From: Pocillopora verrucosa
Taxonomy: Eukaryota > Cnidaria > Anthozoa > Scleractinia > Pocilloporidae
Length of the DNA: 64,000 nucleotides
Reading direction: 5' to 3'
Assembly: GCF_036669915.1 (NCBI RefSeq)
Contig: NC_089319.1
Span: 19,279,885 to 19,343,884, forward strand
The position numbers were made by a program, and so were the translations under genes. A model generated the notes under the pieces. The model saw nothing but the letters and a program-made list of their open reading frames with translations, was not told the origin of the DNA and did no database searches. Within the stretch, counting starts at the first letter, position 1, and each line of letters starts with the position of its first letter. Shown in pieces: positions 12,401-22,795 of the stretch.

Positions 12401-14840
12401 TTAAATGCATTCAATTTGCAAATAATGAAGGTGTGATGAATGAGAAAGAAAATAACATCAACCTACCTCATACAAGGCAAGAGCAAATGCTGTTGGTGAA
12501 AAGAGTGATAATAACCACTTCACCACATTAGACACTTCAACAAGGACCAAGGGTATGGCAATGGTAGAAAGAATTGTTGTCACCAGAGATGCAAAAAGGC
12601 CAGCACTCTTGGCACTTTTGAAGAATGGTGTAAACATGAAAGACATTGTGATGATGCTTAAGCCATACAGGTAGCAGATGATGACTATAACAATATAGTT
12701 GCTATTGGAAAATATGTTTCCCAGTATTGTGATTGCATTCAAAATGAGCACGGCTACTAGCATGATTATTGCATATGTAATAATCCATGACAACCAGTAT
12801 GCGATATCAGAAGTACCCATGATCCTCAACAACTCCTTCAGTTTAAGTTCCTTCTCTTGCACTAAATTGACAAGCAGCACAGTGATGTAAGGTGCAAAGG
12901 CCATGACCATGTATATCAAAATAGTGATAGCAAACCCTCCTACAGGTTGCTTGTAAGATCCCTTTGGCATCATCTTTGCCTGGATGTCTGGGACATTGTA
13001 GTGAGATAAATTCACCTCAACCTTTGACAAGAAAAATATCATCAATCAAATCACTTCCAATACTTAAAGCAAATCACAAGTCAGAGGATTAAAATTAAAA
13101 TTTGTCTGAAAATAACCTTGTATACCTTCCAGAAGCTCTTCTCTTTACTCACTATGTATAGCTGATACTTAAATTAGACAAGTATTGCATTGTGAAAAAA
13201 AACACAAGTGATTTTTATATTCTATAATCAGTCTGCTTACCATCCCATTTTCCCACACAATGTTGAAAGATTATTGACAACTTTAAGTAAACTGAAATAC
13301 AAGCTATGTATAAAAAAAAAACACTAAGGCAGATCCAGAGGTGATCCAGGTAGTTTGGTTGAACCCCTGACACTGAACTGAAAATCATATAAAACGTGCA
13401 ATTCATTGTTTGTTTATTTGTTTTTTTTTTTACAATTATCCCTTAAAACACTGGAAATAACTTTTTTCAAGACCTTTCATTCAACATTCTTGGCAGGGGC
13501 ATGCCTCCTGACCTTGGCAGAGGTATGCCTCCTTTTTTGGAAACCCCTCCTCCCCTCACTAATTCCTGGGTCCGTCCAAGGAAAAATTATATATCACCAA
13601 CAATTACCTTTGTAATAGCAGCATCAATTATTGTTTGCAGGGTTGCTATTTTCATTACAATATAAGAATTGGCAGGGCAGCCGCCCGAAAACAAACTGTC
13701 GACATCATGACATTCACCTAGACCTAAAAGAAGGAAAATAGTAAAAAAATTGAATATTTGTGTTAATACATTTTCAAGTCACAACGCTCGACACAAGAAT
13801 GATATCCTACCCCACCCACCCCACATATTAATTTAGGCTGACACAATTTTTCACCCAATCATGTCAAAATAATCTCATGAGATGTATGCTTGAAGTAGGA
13901 ACATTTCATGGGGGGAGGATACTATCTTTTCCTAGTCTGGATGGGTATGAGATACCAAACAACCAATCGTTTTCAGGGCCATGGCCTCTAAAGAGGGTAT
14001 ACAATGTGAAATTTTCACGTCCTTGATTCTTTATTTAAGAGGTTTGGAGAAAAGGGAAATTTGAAATCAAAATATCGATGTAAAATTGCTTATGTAACAA
14101 TACAGGTTAATTTCGAACGAACAAGAAAGCAACATTCTGCCTGATAGTTCCACCTGCTGAGCTGACTAGTTCACATTTCAGGTGGTGGGTCAATGTTTCA
14201 GGTCATGGAGTTTAGATTTGAATACAAATGTCACCCTGTCATACTGGTTTTAGAACCACACCTCTTAAAATATTCCGCTCCAAATATAAGCGGTTGATCT
14301 CGTAGTTAATCAATGAAAATAATGCATTCGAGCATATACATGTATGTAGCTGCACTCACCGACAAGTTTGTTCTTTGGTGAAGGAAGTCCTCCCGGGACG
14401 CGAAGTGTGTAAGCAAGTCCTTTCTCTTTACCTTTTTCGAATTCGATCCCCACAAGAAGGTTGGTGTGCTCCTTGTAAAAGGCTAGCAAACTGTCTGTAC
14501 TGTTAAACTCAAGATAATTCGCACCGTCCTTCGAGGCGTTCCTAACTATCTCCATAACCGGACCGGCACTTGCGAGATTGTTGGTAACGTAGCCGATATT
14601 TGGCTTGGAGCCCGCATTTCCCTGCGATCCAGCCAGTCCCATGCTGGAAATGTTCGCTGTGGGTATTTCATTTTCTCCTACAGCTGGTTTTAGCTCCGTC
14701 GGGATGGTTCTTCTTATGATCACCAACAGCACAATCCACCAAATTGGGATGAGTATCTCTTGCAAAGTTTCCCGCTTGTTCCGTTTTTTGATGTGGACAT
14801 TTTTCAGAACGAGGTATTTAGTTTGTTGTATAATTCCCAT
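156..14840 (-). CDS. ABCA5-like ABC transporter, subfamily A (3' end outside window)
   Basis: Full-size lipid-type ABC exporter of membranes. Exons: 14360-14840, 13608-13723, 12467-13021, 11949-12265, 11769-11824, 10853-11032, 10406-10512, 9828-9947, 8886-9024, 8531-8621, 7973-8112, 7050-7219, 6619-6807, 6134-6514, 5330-about 5650, 4520-4804, 3192-3329, 2555-2680, 1797-1888, 1176-1338, 156-323. Phases agree throughout (about 1445 codons). Order: N-terminal TM, small ectodomain, membrane block (12467-13021), NBD1 with Walker [10 protein letters not shown] (near residue 525), signature LSGGQ (near 625) and Walker B VVILDEP followed by TSGMD; then TMD2, an acidic linker (exon 1176-1338) and NBD2 Walker [10 protein letters not shown] (156-323). 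The VIPGEYG motif before NBD1, the short ectodomains and the predicted size near 1640 aa fit ABCA5 rather than ABCA1. The 5' acceptor of exon 5330-5650 is the weakest. The rest of NBD2 lies beyond base 1. No breaks seen. Confidence 0.9.
408..600 (-). repeat. Dispersed repeat C (copy also at 30885-31030)
   Basis: Read on the minus strand, this shares with 30885-31030 a GGGCTNANGCTC-type start, a CTTTACGGnGGCCAATTT segment and a GTTGATAATACTAAATTACC segment, ending in a TTTCTTTAGA run. A second partial copy, CTCTTTACAGTGGCCAATTT (20 nt), sits at about 605. It looks like a transposon-derived 3' end common in corals. It is in an ABCA5 intron. Confidence 0.55.
1533..1740. repeat. Inverted-repeat element, family 2 (MITE-like)
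   Basis: About 208 bp, flanked by related inverted ends: CCTTTAGCCCCTAAGA at left and GTTAGGGTGTAAAGGGCTAA at right. Near-identical copies occur at 5660-5862, 7612-7821 and, in the opposite orientation, 60515-60727. Lies in an ABCA5 intron. Confidence 0.65.
2764..3065 (-). repeat. tRNA-derived SINE, family 1
   Basis: On the minus strand the 5' part has a tRNA-like head (GTGCACTGGACTCC, then a GGTTTGAGACC B-box). The body has GGCAAATTGTCAGGG, a G-rich run and CTTGTGATGGACT, then CTCATCCAG. The same body occurs at 57665-57890. In an ABCA5 intron. Confidence 0.65.
3947..4483. repeat. Composite palindromic element rich in TGATAGT/ACTATCA
   Basis: About 540 bp bounded by inverted AGCCCC...ATAGT-type ends. 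The interior repeats TGATAGT and ACTATCA many times on both strands, so it can fold extensively. Located in the ABCA5 intron between exons 3192-3329 and 4520-4804. Confidence 0.5.
5660..5862. repeat. Inverted-repeat element, family 2
   Basis: Same order of motifs as 1533-1740: CCCTTTAACCTCAAAGAATG, GACTGGCTTCTAATTTCTC, then GGGTGAAAAGGTTAA. It abuts the acceptor side of ABCA5 exon 5330-5650, and its end may overlap the splice region. Confidence 0.6.
7612..7821. repeat. Inverted-repeat element, family 2
   Basis: Starts ACCCTTTCACCGCAAAGAG and ends GATGTTAGGGTGTAAAAGGC. Its internal sequence matches 1533-1740 closely. In an ABCA5 intron. Confidence 0.6.
8308..8474. repeat. Inverted-repeat element, family 1 (short copy)
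   Basis: Begins AACCCTTTAACTCCCAA and ends TTGGGAGGAAAAGGGTTAA, so the ends are reverse complements. The interior is shortened relative to the 200-bp copies at 34970, 35871 and 59081. In an ABCA5 intron. Confidence 0.6.
9268..9484. repeat. Inverted-repeat element with GGCCCGTTTCTCA ends
   Basis: About 215 bp bounded by GAGGCCCGTTTCTCA and TGAGAAATGGGCCCC, inverted copies of each other. The interior has no ORF. MITE-like; in an ABCA5 intron. Confidence 0.6.
11180..11745. repeat. Degenerate GACT/CTGA satellite, about 570 bp
   Basis: The tetranucleotide CTGA (ACTG, GACT) is repeated throughout with interruptions. It includes a 52-bp-scale higher unit (GGTGATTGGCTGGTTATTAA occurs twice near 11531 and 11578). 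It lies entirely in the ABCA5 intron between exons 10853-11032 and 11769-11824. The open frame across it is a by-product of the repeat. Confidence 0.9.
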
Positions 14841-15032
14841 TATTCATTTGTCATTTAGGAATCACACAAGTGCTTCTAACAGTAATCGAGCGTGTCTTCT
14901 ATCCGAACAACTACCAACTGTCAACAACTACTGATGGCACACGCGTGACGGCCACACAACTCGCAGGGTGACGCGTGATCGAACCCAAATTATCGGTGTC
15001 CTCACAACGTACGTGATACGTGTTTGCTATTT

Positions 15033-15159
15033 TACAAGCGCGTGACACAAATACTGCATGTGTATCAAAAATAGTTAAGGTGACGTAGACGTCTATTCAA
15101 TTCGTACGCAAGCCTCTTGGAGCCACGAGTGGCCGCAAATTGAAAGATAGCCAAATTAG
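15033..15159. repeat. Direct duplication, copy 1
   Basis: 127 bp starting TACAAGCGCGTGACACAAA and ending CCAAATTAG. It is repeated with very few differences at 15314-15442. It includes GTGACGTAGACGTC, which contains CRE-like TGACGT and GACGTC elements. Confidence 0.9.
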
Positions 15160-15313
15160 ACGTAAACAAAGACCTAAACGAATTCAAAAACCACGTTATA
15201 TCCTTTCCTGACATAAAGATAGTTGCCGTACAGAAGGAGATTGGGCAAAGCTTTGACATAAATATTGCCCGTATCTCAAAAAATAGTTAAGATGACGTAG
15301 ACGTCTACTCAAC

Positions 15314-15442
15314 TACAAGCGCGTGACACAAATACTGCGTGTGTATCAAAAATAGTTAAGGTGACGTAGACGTCTATTCAATTCGTACGCAAGCCTCTTG
15401 GAGCCACGAGTGGCCGCAAATATTGAAAGATAGCCAAATTAG
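15314..15442. repeat. Direct duplication, copy 2
   Basis: Differs from copy 1 by about one substitution and a 2-base insertion. The spacer carries a third partial copy (about 15271-15313) with the same GACGTAGACGTCTA core. Recent local duplication upstream of ABCA5. Confidence 0.9.
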
Positions 15443-15676
15443 CAAAGTTCTTAACAGTTCTCACGAGATAACTAAGGGGTCATGTATGAGTTCAAACTAC
15501 GAAAACATTGTCAAAACTACGACTACTGACTTATTACACAACAACCTTTATAACATAGCTAGTAAATTTGTGTAATCAAATTCAATTGCGCGAGCGTGCT
15601 TCATATTCCTATTGTGCACGCTCATGACGTCAGCAAACAAATCCCTCAAGAAAAAAGTTTTCCTTCGAGTTGAAAA

Positions 15677-15878
15677 TGTTATAAAACAATTGGTTCATAC
15701 GTCAGCTGTGCGTTCATCGAGATATGAAGCACTTGGGAAGTTTGGAGAGCACTCAAGAAGCTAGAGTTGCTCTCGGCTACGCCTCGAGTAACTCTTACGC
15801 ATCTTTCGTGCTCTCCAAACTTCTCGCGTGCTTCATATCTCGATGAACGCACGCTGACATATGAACCAATTGTTAAAT
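15677..15878. repeat. Long foldback (palindromic) element, copy 1
   Basis: The left arm (GGTTCATACGTCAG, CGTTCATCGAGATATGAAGC, GGAGAGCAC) is mirrored on the right (GTGCTCTCC, GCTTCATATCTCGATGAACG, CATATGAACC). The arms are about 90 bp around a CTCGGCTACGCCTCGAG centre. The same structure recurs at 16937-17140. No coding capacity. Confidence 0.85.
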
Positions 15879-16182
15879 GATGACTATGATGCCTAGACGA
15901 ACACCTCAGATGTTGAATTGGAAAAATAAAAAATCTTCGTGAACATCGAAGGTGAGGAAAACAACAAGCTATTGGATGAAGAGGATACTCAACGAACCAA
16001 CTTGAATAGTAAATACGTAAGCTTGACTCTTGTGTTAAATATCCTGATTCTTTAATTTGACTTTTTCTAAGTTCGATACTTGTAAAGTACGATTTGATAT
16101 TGCGATACGAAGCCCGAGTAAACGCACTCGGAGCGTTTAGTTTCGACAAGTCGACTTTATTTGACCGGCAAAAAGCAATATG

Positions 16183-16206
16183 ACAATAATAATAATAATA
16201 ATAATG
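16183..16206. repeat. AAT microsatellite
   Basis: About eight perfect AAT/ATA triplets. Confidence 0.85.
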
Positions 16207-16465
16207 GTTTATAAACAGATCCACCAGGTGGCTTTTCCCTGTTAAAATACATCAATTACAATTAAAATTTTAAAAAAAGTGAAACGCAATTCATTCCAGG
16301 ATAACAAAAACGTTGGATGCAATATAATTTTTAATAATACATCCGTTGGGTTGAAAACTTACATTATTAGCTTAGCTTACTTACTCCTTTTTTTCGTAAC
16401 GTGTGATTGGTTAAAAAAAATTATCCGTGACTTAATAGAAAAATTCAGCGTGATGTGTGATTGGA

Positions 16466-16605
16466 CCCCCCCCCCCCCCCACCTTTGCCACCGTCTTGCT
16501 CGAGAGCTATCTACGTGTAGCCGTACCCTCCCCCCAAAGTGAAACGGAAGGTTGTCTCGCCTCCGTTTCACCATAGGGGTGGAGGGAGAGGGTACGACGA
16601 CACGA
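16466..16605. repeat. C-run plus inverted repeat around a KGTGAAACGG core
   Basis: A run of 15 C is followed by GTACCCTCCCCC and GTGAAACGGA, mirrored by TCCGTTTCACC and GGAGGGAGAGGGTAC up to about 16597. Stem-forming, no ORF of note. Probably the end or whole of a small foldback element. Confidence 0.6.
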
Positions 16606-16936
16606 AGGCTACTAGAGAGCAGCCCGTGAACCAGAGATTTGGTCTGATGGGGGTAAGGCGTTTCAGTTTGGCCCTTTAAAACGTAAAATATAAACCCAAT
16701 ACAACATGTATGACACTACTACGCAGTTTCGTACATGCAACAAACTCGTTCGTTTTTCGCTTCTAAACAGAAAATTTACAATTCTTTGAATAAAGATTTG
16801 GTCTCGAAATATTTCTTGGTCGTTTTTGCTCTGTCATTTATTCATGGTTTTCGGGTAGAACACTATCACTTGATCAACCCGACAAAGGTGTAATAAACCT
16901 TTTTTTTTTCAAGCACAACTTGTGTCTGCATGTTAT

Positions 16937-17140
16937 GTTATAAAATAATAGGTTCATGCTTTAACTGTCCGTATATCAAGTTATGGATGCACATGGGGAG
17001 GTTTTGAGAGCACGCAAGAAACTAGAGTTGCCCGGGGCCCAGCCCCGTACAACTCTTACGCTTCTCCCGTGCTCTCCAAACTTCTCGCGTGAATTCATAA
17101 CTCGATATACGTACGCTAAGCATGGAGCAATTCTTTATTC
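16937..17140. repeat. Long foldback element, copy 2
   Basis: Same plan as 15677-15878: GGTTCATGC, TATATCAAGTTATG, GAGAGCACGC, a GC-rich centre (GGGGCCCAGCCCC), then GTGCTCTCC, CATAACTCGATATACG and GCATGGAGC. More diverged arms than copy 1. Confidence 0.8.
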
Positions 17141-18882
17141 TTAAAGTGCAAGCAGGAAAAGCAGGCTAACTATTGACAGTATTCAGGGTATAGAATTTAT
17201 CTCTTGTTGAACTTTAACATCAAGAGAATTTTTAAGAAGTTTAATCAGAAGCCCATCATCAATTTGCCGGCATTTATGCTCGATGCTCTGACTATAGCAT
17301 TATGCGCAAAATAATGCCAGCATAATCTGATCCGAACTAGTGAAGACCCACGAATACAATGCCCGATGTGTTCCCTCCTAAAACATGCTTTTCATCTTTT
17401 TCCTGCAATGATAGCCACCCTTCTTCAAACAATTAAATTTCAGAAATGTAAAGAAACAGGAGTATAAAGGGGCAGGCAATTGGATGGAAAACAGTGAAGA
17501 ATGCACAAAGTAGTATAACTGGACAAAATTGATTACGACTGCAAAGGATTGTTGTCCATTCAAAGCGATCTGTTCGTAAAAAAGACTGAAGGGCGGCCTG
17601 ATTGAGGAGCTAATTGAGCTCGAGTCTAAACTCGTTCCCAGGATCTCTCTTCCTTAAGCACTCGTTAGAGCTCATTGGTTCTGTCGCTCCTAAAGGCAAT
17701 AAGAAGATAGGCCCTGGGAACAAGAATGGCTGGTGTTGGGGTAGTCTAAGAAGCAGAGAAACTTGATGATCTAGTCAGAATAGATGACTAATACCTGTCA
17801 TACCTTGACCTAGCCTTGTTCTGAGTGTCACCTAAAGTACAATTAGTTTTCAATTCGACTTTCCGCTTTACATTTGACAGTGCATGATCACGTGACCATC
17901 TTTCCGTGACCTCTGCAATGAACGTCATTTCGTGAGCGCGACAAACTGTTGTAATGCAAATATACTTAAGTGCTTCGTTTGAAATTTAAATAAAGCATGT
18001 ATTTGTCGACAAAACACGCAATAAAGCCCTGCCTATTACCGTATCCAAGCAGATTTTTGCAATTCCCTTGTTCCGTAGATACTAACCAACTCTTGATTAG
18101 AGTTTTTTAAAAGATATTCAGAATTTTCGCGCAGACCTTTTATATTAGCCGTATTCTTTTGACTTATGAAACTGATAAGGTTATGAATAGTTATTACAAA
18201 AAAAACATTTCATTCATTTGAATAAACGTTTACTTTGGATGAGTTATTTAATTCTGAATTGAAAAACACATTCCAGTCATTTCTTGCACGTTGGTAGAAT
18301 TTTCTCGACAGCCGATTCTAAAATGTATTGAAATTATCGCACGAAGTATCCAGAAACATCTATGTCTAGAGTTGATGTTATTATTCCATTATCCTCGTGT
18401 TATTATCTTGATTCTTGAATAGCAATCATTTACAACTTCCTCAGATTTTATTTCTACCTCGTTTCATTTAGATTCACTTTTTGTTTTTAAATTTACATTG
18501 AGTTGTTACGAGTTCAATTTTTTGAACAAGTTGCTCTCTTTTTTTCAATAAAGCAAAGTTATTATTTATAACCCACATAATAAAAATTCATAACATCGTT
18601 TTCCTGTTTCCTTTGTCCTGATCTTCCTCACCGTTGTTTATTTTGCCAGACGGCGCATTATCTCTTTTGTTTCTTTCTCGTTATTTCGTGTTGTGAACTT
18701 CCAAAAACCTGGCGTCGATTAAAGAAAACTGCAACGGCTTGTGTCGAGCGTGAAATGAGAAGGCGCAAGACCTGAATGCAAATGAACAGCCTCCTTTCGT
18801 AACAAAAGTACTTTCGATCGACGCAATATCAAACCACTTGTTCTTTTTCCATTACAATTTATTTCTTGTCGTTACCTCGTCT

Positions 18883-19749
18883 TTATGAGGGTAAAGATCT
18901 AGCAGATCGGCGCTGTTGATGCAGTTTCATTGGTTCAGTTGTATCAGACCTTGAACGCCCTCTCTTTCGTAGATATCGGCAGTAGCGAATATCATCAAAT
19001 GAATGTTCGCCGCCTTTTGTTCGCTTCTTAAACTCTTCGTCCTTTTTAAAACTCCGAACATGAGGTTTAAAAGAGATGCCCTTCGTTATGGGTGGTAGAT
19101 GGGTTGGTGGAAGTTTTAGCGTCGGTCCTAAGCTGAGTTCCTCATCGTTCAAGTCGAAATGGCTTGGCGGTGGTCCAGATTGAGGTCGCTCGATTTGATT
19201 TGAATCCTCAGCTGTGAGAACCCGCTGTTGAGCTTTCTCCATAGCTTGTTTTTTACTCTGCAGATTGCTGTTTGCTTTCTGTAGTCCGTGCAAAGAGAAA
19301 GTGATTGGTTTTCTGCCCACACGCTTCTGTTCAAAGCTTACAGTCGATTGGCGTCTGTCTAAAGCTGGCGCTGGTTCGGATTTTACGCTTTTCACTTCGG
19401 ATCCGTTGTTGTTTGGCTGTTGTTTAGAAGACTTTAACAACACATCGTATACATCTTTCAAAGACAGCGGACGTGGCTTAAGTTGCGCGGAGGCTCCTTC
19501 CTCTGTTTGAACCGAATCGGAACTTGATAGATTCAATGATGTGTTCCGCAGCACGTCGCGTTGCTTCAAAAGTTTATTGCGATCATCTTGAGCTCCTTTC
19601 ACCCAATTTTTCCTTTCCGTCTCCAGCGCAAGCCTGACTTTTTGCCAGTTGTGCGAGGCGCGGTTGTTTTTCTGCCGCAAATCATGGTTTGCTCCTCTAG
19701 CTTTCACTGCAGGCTCCACATGTAAGCTCTCTCGAGGCGCGCTAGCCAT
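18883..19749 (-). CDS. Family A protein A1: uncharacterised, intronless, YCRYLR motif
   Basis: I do not recognise this 288-aa protein. It is an uninterrupted ORF without signal peptide or membrane segment, rich in K, R, S, Q and P, and probably mostly disordered. It is clearly paralogous to the gene at 40970-41731. Shared blocks in the same order: an N-terminal charged helix (NW at residues 34-35, then LKQRDVLRNTS); STVSFEQKRV followed by a SLxxLxKxN segment; LPPTxLPPI; and F-K-D-E-E-F...RT leading into YCRYLR (about 256-261). A 27-residue basic tail follows. One RRQS and one RRSA site resemble basophilic kinase sites. Length, codon-like composition and conservation with A2 argue that it is a real gene. 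The start is the first Met of the frame. Function unknown. Confidence 0.8.
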   Translation of the reverse strand: MASAPRESLHVEPAVKARGANHDLRQKNNRASHNWQKVRLALETERKNWVKGAQDDRNKLLKQRDVLRNTSLNLSSSDSVQTEEGASAQLKPRPLSLKDVYDVLLKSSKQQPNNNGSEVKSVKSEPAPALDRRQSTVSFEQKRVGRKPITFSLHGLQKANSNLQSKKQAMEKAQQRVLTAEDSNQIERPQSGPPPSHFDLNDEELSLGPTLKLPPTHLPPITKGISFKPHVRSFKKDEEFKKRTKGGEHSFDDIRYCRYLRKRGRSRSDTTEPMKLHQQRRSARSLPS

Positions 19750-21739
19750 AACTTGTCAAGAACAGAACGAATGCAAACGTCTGTATTTACGTCTGGATTC
19801 TACTCGACACTCAGGATCGACTTAATAAGTCTTTGTGCAAATAAACCTGTTGATTGCTTATATTACCCTTTCCACCGATCTCTACGATAGATTGTTGTTG
19901 CGTTAGTCCGTCGTTTCTATCAAAACACGTCGCCAAGCTTCGTGGGGGAGAAACTTGTTAACTCAAGTGGCTCACTTTTTGTTCTACTTCTTTCTTGCGT
20001 GCATTTTTCACAAAGCCCGACTATACAATGACCTTATAGAGCTAAATTAATTACGTTAAATCGTTTCACACCTTACGTAAAGGTTGCTTTGTTATCCGTG
20101 CATGTAAATAAGGTGCTTTGTTGAAAGCCACTGATCTCGTCAAAACAAAAGGGCAATAAAGGCTTTCTCTTCCTTTTATTTCATTTCGTCAAATGACAGT
20201 TTCGAAACATGACGCTACTTTTTAAATTTTTCTCCTCTCCAACAAGTTAATTACCAGCTTCGTTGTCAGTTGTAATCCTTTTAATGACGAATTTGATTAA
20301 AATTGTTAATTTACGATTGTCTGTTAAGTCGTCCGTGGCAAAAAAGCTTAAAGAGAGCGAAACTTTCTCGGAATATTTCTGTTCTAAGAACTGTGACGTA
20401 GCCTAGTTCTTGGCCGGGTCCAGGCTGCCTTCTTCCGAAGAGTGAGGTAACGGCCTGGGAGCTAGCCGGCAAACCACGTCTTTTAGAGTCCTTTCTCTTA
20501 CGTCATTGAGTCAGGAAGAGAGAGGACCCAAAGAGTGAGGTTGCAGCTGCCACCTTTTTATGTTCCTTCCTTATTTTTACATCATCCGTGGTCCATAACT
20601 AAACAACCTCGCAGCAAAATGAAATGCCATGCACTTCATGGCTTTGTAAGACATTACATGGGAATTACGTTTGTTTCACTGCACTTTGTGATTTGTGTCT
20701 AGTGCATTCAGAAATGTAAGAGTGTGATGCTCTTGGTAATTTTTCCATTCCTTTTCATATTGCCATGCTCCCTAAAATTTTAAATTTGACGTTAAAGCTT
20801 GCACTCAATTTATCTTCATCCCAAATCATATCACGAAACACAAATAGCCATCGATCTTCAGACTTCGTATCCCAAAAAAGAGCTAACTATTTCCTTGTGA
20901 TGTTTTTAAGAGTATGCCATTTATACATTTATCCTAAAAAAGAGCTGATCTTAGTATTAAGATAATATATCAGAGAAAGAGAACGAAGACATTGTGTCAA
21001 TAAGAAAGAAAATTGAAATAAAAGCTTGCCAGTAAGATATCTTTACTTCAACTCGAACCGATCTTAAACTAAACTTTTTTTCTGGTGACGTTTGATGCCG
21101 AAAGAAAAAACAATTGTAATATGCGTATTTCATAGTTACTGAGTGTCAGATGGCTTAATTTATTCTACCTGGGTTAAATTAAAATGTCACCTGAATTAAA
21201 ATTGATCACGCTAAAAGACCCCACAAAAACGCCGAAATTACCACGTCCATAAGTACGAGGGCCTCAATGACGCAAACTGAAGCTTCTTTCCTGTATTCTG
21301 TGCGCCTTATCCTGCATTTTAAAATGTTAAAATACTTAAAAAAAACTATTAGGCATACTTTATAACGTTTATGTGATATTTCATTTTAATCGATTCCCAG
21401 CATCACACAGTCAGAAAAACATTGACGCCAACGGTGCTAAAAAGATTGAGGATAGGCGCCAGATGTCACAACAGCCAAAAAACCTATCTTACTAACATAG
21501 ACTATTAATAATTTAACAGCGATGATCCCAAATAAACTAAAAAAAGCCACAATGACAGAAACTCCACGGAAAAATTCTAAACATTGTATAGTATTCAACA
21601 GCCAGCTCAAAGACAAATTCTAAAATGTAAATCTACCCAAGAGAGTGTTTCGTTGACTAACCAAACTCCTCATTTATAATGATTAAAACTGCAAGTTTTG
21701 AAAGTGTCTGTGTTGTTGCTTTCTCTCCTCTTTTTTCCT
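19750..21739. other. Intergenic region between family A1 and the GPCR
   Basis: About 2 kb without a supported gene. It should hold the A1 promoter (right of 19749) and the GPCR 3' UTR. I saw no element family or RNA gene here. A diverged GC-rich patch at 20395-20555 contains repeated GAGTGAGGT and CCTGGGAGC-like words. Confidence 0.6.
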
Positions 21740-22795
21740 TTACTTTATCTGTCTCATCTCAAGAGTTACATCCTCTTTTACTTTTATGATACGATTTTCA
21801 ACTTGAATACCTCTGCGGCGGTAAGACCAGAACTTGAAGGCCGCCAAGATGCGCAAGTACTCTACTCGAAAGGAACGATTCATGACGCCATAAATGATTG
21901 GGTTGAGAGAAGCGCTCGTGAAGGCGAAACAAGTGTAACTCACGTACACTTGTCGTTTAAGTTTCCAATCTGAATTAAGAAAGTCGATCAAGTCGATTAC
22001 TACAACAGGCGTCCAGCAAACTAGAAAACCTGTCACGACGACTAGAAGAGTGTAAGTCACGTTAACTTCGTCCACTGATAGGCACCGGTTTGTCGATGGC
22101 TCAGATCTGCAACTACTTTGAAGCCGAAAGATGAAATTCAAATTGTGTTTCCGCACCTTCATGAACACCCTGGTATAGCACGCTATGATTAAAATTAATG
22201 GAACGGCTACGTACACGAGGACCAAGAAGGCTCCGTAGCCTTTAAGCAGGCTTTCTGAGTTGTGTGCGCACATAGCCTTTGCAGGATGGAAAGAAAATTC
22301 GTGTCCGGCAACGACGTAAGGAAGGGGCGCGAGGAAAGCGATGATCCACAGAATCGCAATTGTTGCTCTGATTTTCTTTGCGTTGAAAATTTTTTGATAG
22401 AGCGCACGAGAATGCACAACTCGAAAATACCTGTTTACAGCAGTAACGGCGAGAGTTTCGAGGGAAATTGCACACATAAGGAGAATCCAAAAACCCTGAA
22501 GCTGACAAAGAAAATTATTGAACGGCCATCGCCCAACAATGAGAGTGGCTACTGAAAATGGAATTCCCAACAAAGAGATAAGAAAGTCGGAGATCGCCAG
22601 AGTTATGATGTACAAATTGGTAACAGATCTCCCAAGAGATGGATTTTTTATGGCGGCGATTCCAAGCAGAAGATTGCCGGCAAAAGACGTTAGATTGATA
22701 AGAAGCATCATAAAAGATTCTACGAATCGGATTGCCGATGTTCGATTTTGTAATTGTCGGGAGAACAATTCTGTAGTTGTAAGCGTCGCATTCAT
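21740..22795 (-). CDS. Class A (rhodopsin-like) G-protein-coupled receptor, intronless
   Basis: A complete 351-aa seven-helix receptor in one exon, placed in the plasma membrane by family. Visible landmarks: N-linked sites NAT (2-4) and NRT (17-19) in the N-terminus; GN in TM1 (N41); AISDF in TM2 (D70); Cys97 at the top of TM3 and Cys176 in loop 2 (disulfide pair); NRYFRVV after TM3 (121-127) in place of DRY; CWTP in TM6 (260-263); NPIIY in TM7 (298-302); and a basic helix-8 region. The residue at the opsin lysine position is Phe292, so it is not a retinal-binding opsin. NRY recalls melatonin-type receptors, but the ligand cannot be assigned. Single-exon GPCRs are common in anthozoans. It lies between family A1 and the SUN gene, all on the minus strand. 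Confidence 0.93.
   Translation of the reverse strand: MNATLTTTELFSRQLQNRTSAIRFVESFMMLLINLTSFAGNLLLGIAAIKNPSLGRSVTNLYIITLAISDFLISLLGIPFSVATLIVGRWPFNNFLCQLQGFWILLMCAISLETLAVTAVNRYFRVVHSRALYQKIFNAKKIRATIAILWIIAFLAPLPYVVAGHEFSFHPAKAMCAHNSESLLKGYGAFLVLVYVAVPLILIIACYTRVFMKVRKHNLNFIFRLQSSCRSEPSTNRCLSVDEVNVTYTLLVVVTGFLVCWTPVVVIDLIDFLNSDWKLKRQVYVSYTCFAFTSASLNPIIYGVMNRSFRVEYLRILAAFKFWSYRRRGIQVENRIIKVKEDVTLEMRQIK

Larger units (their letters stand above)
14841..18882. other. Intergenic region upstream of ABCA5
   Basis: No gene supported. It contains the presumed ABCA5 promoter, a direct duplication (15033-15159 and 15314-15442), two long foldback elements (15677-15878, 16937-17140), an AAT microsatellite near 16183, and a C-rich inverted repeat at 16466-16605. 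From 17200 to 18880 I see only AT-rich unique-looking sequence, apart from a short inverted pair of the CTGGGAAC type at about 17628-17730. Confidence 0.7.

Noticed and set aside
15679..16224. 181-aa open frame on the minus strand
   Set aside because: It runs through a foldback element and an AAT microsatellite, and has no recognisable protein features.
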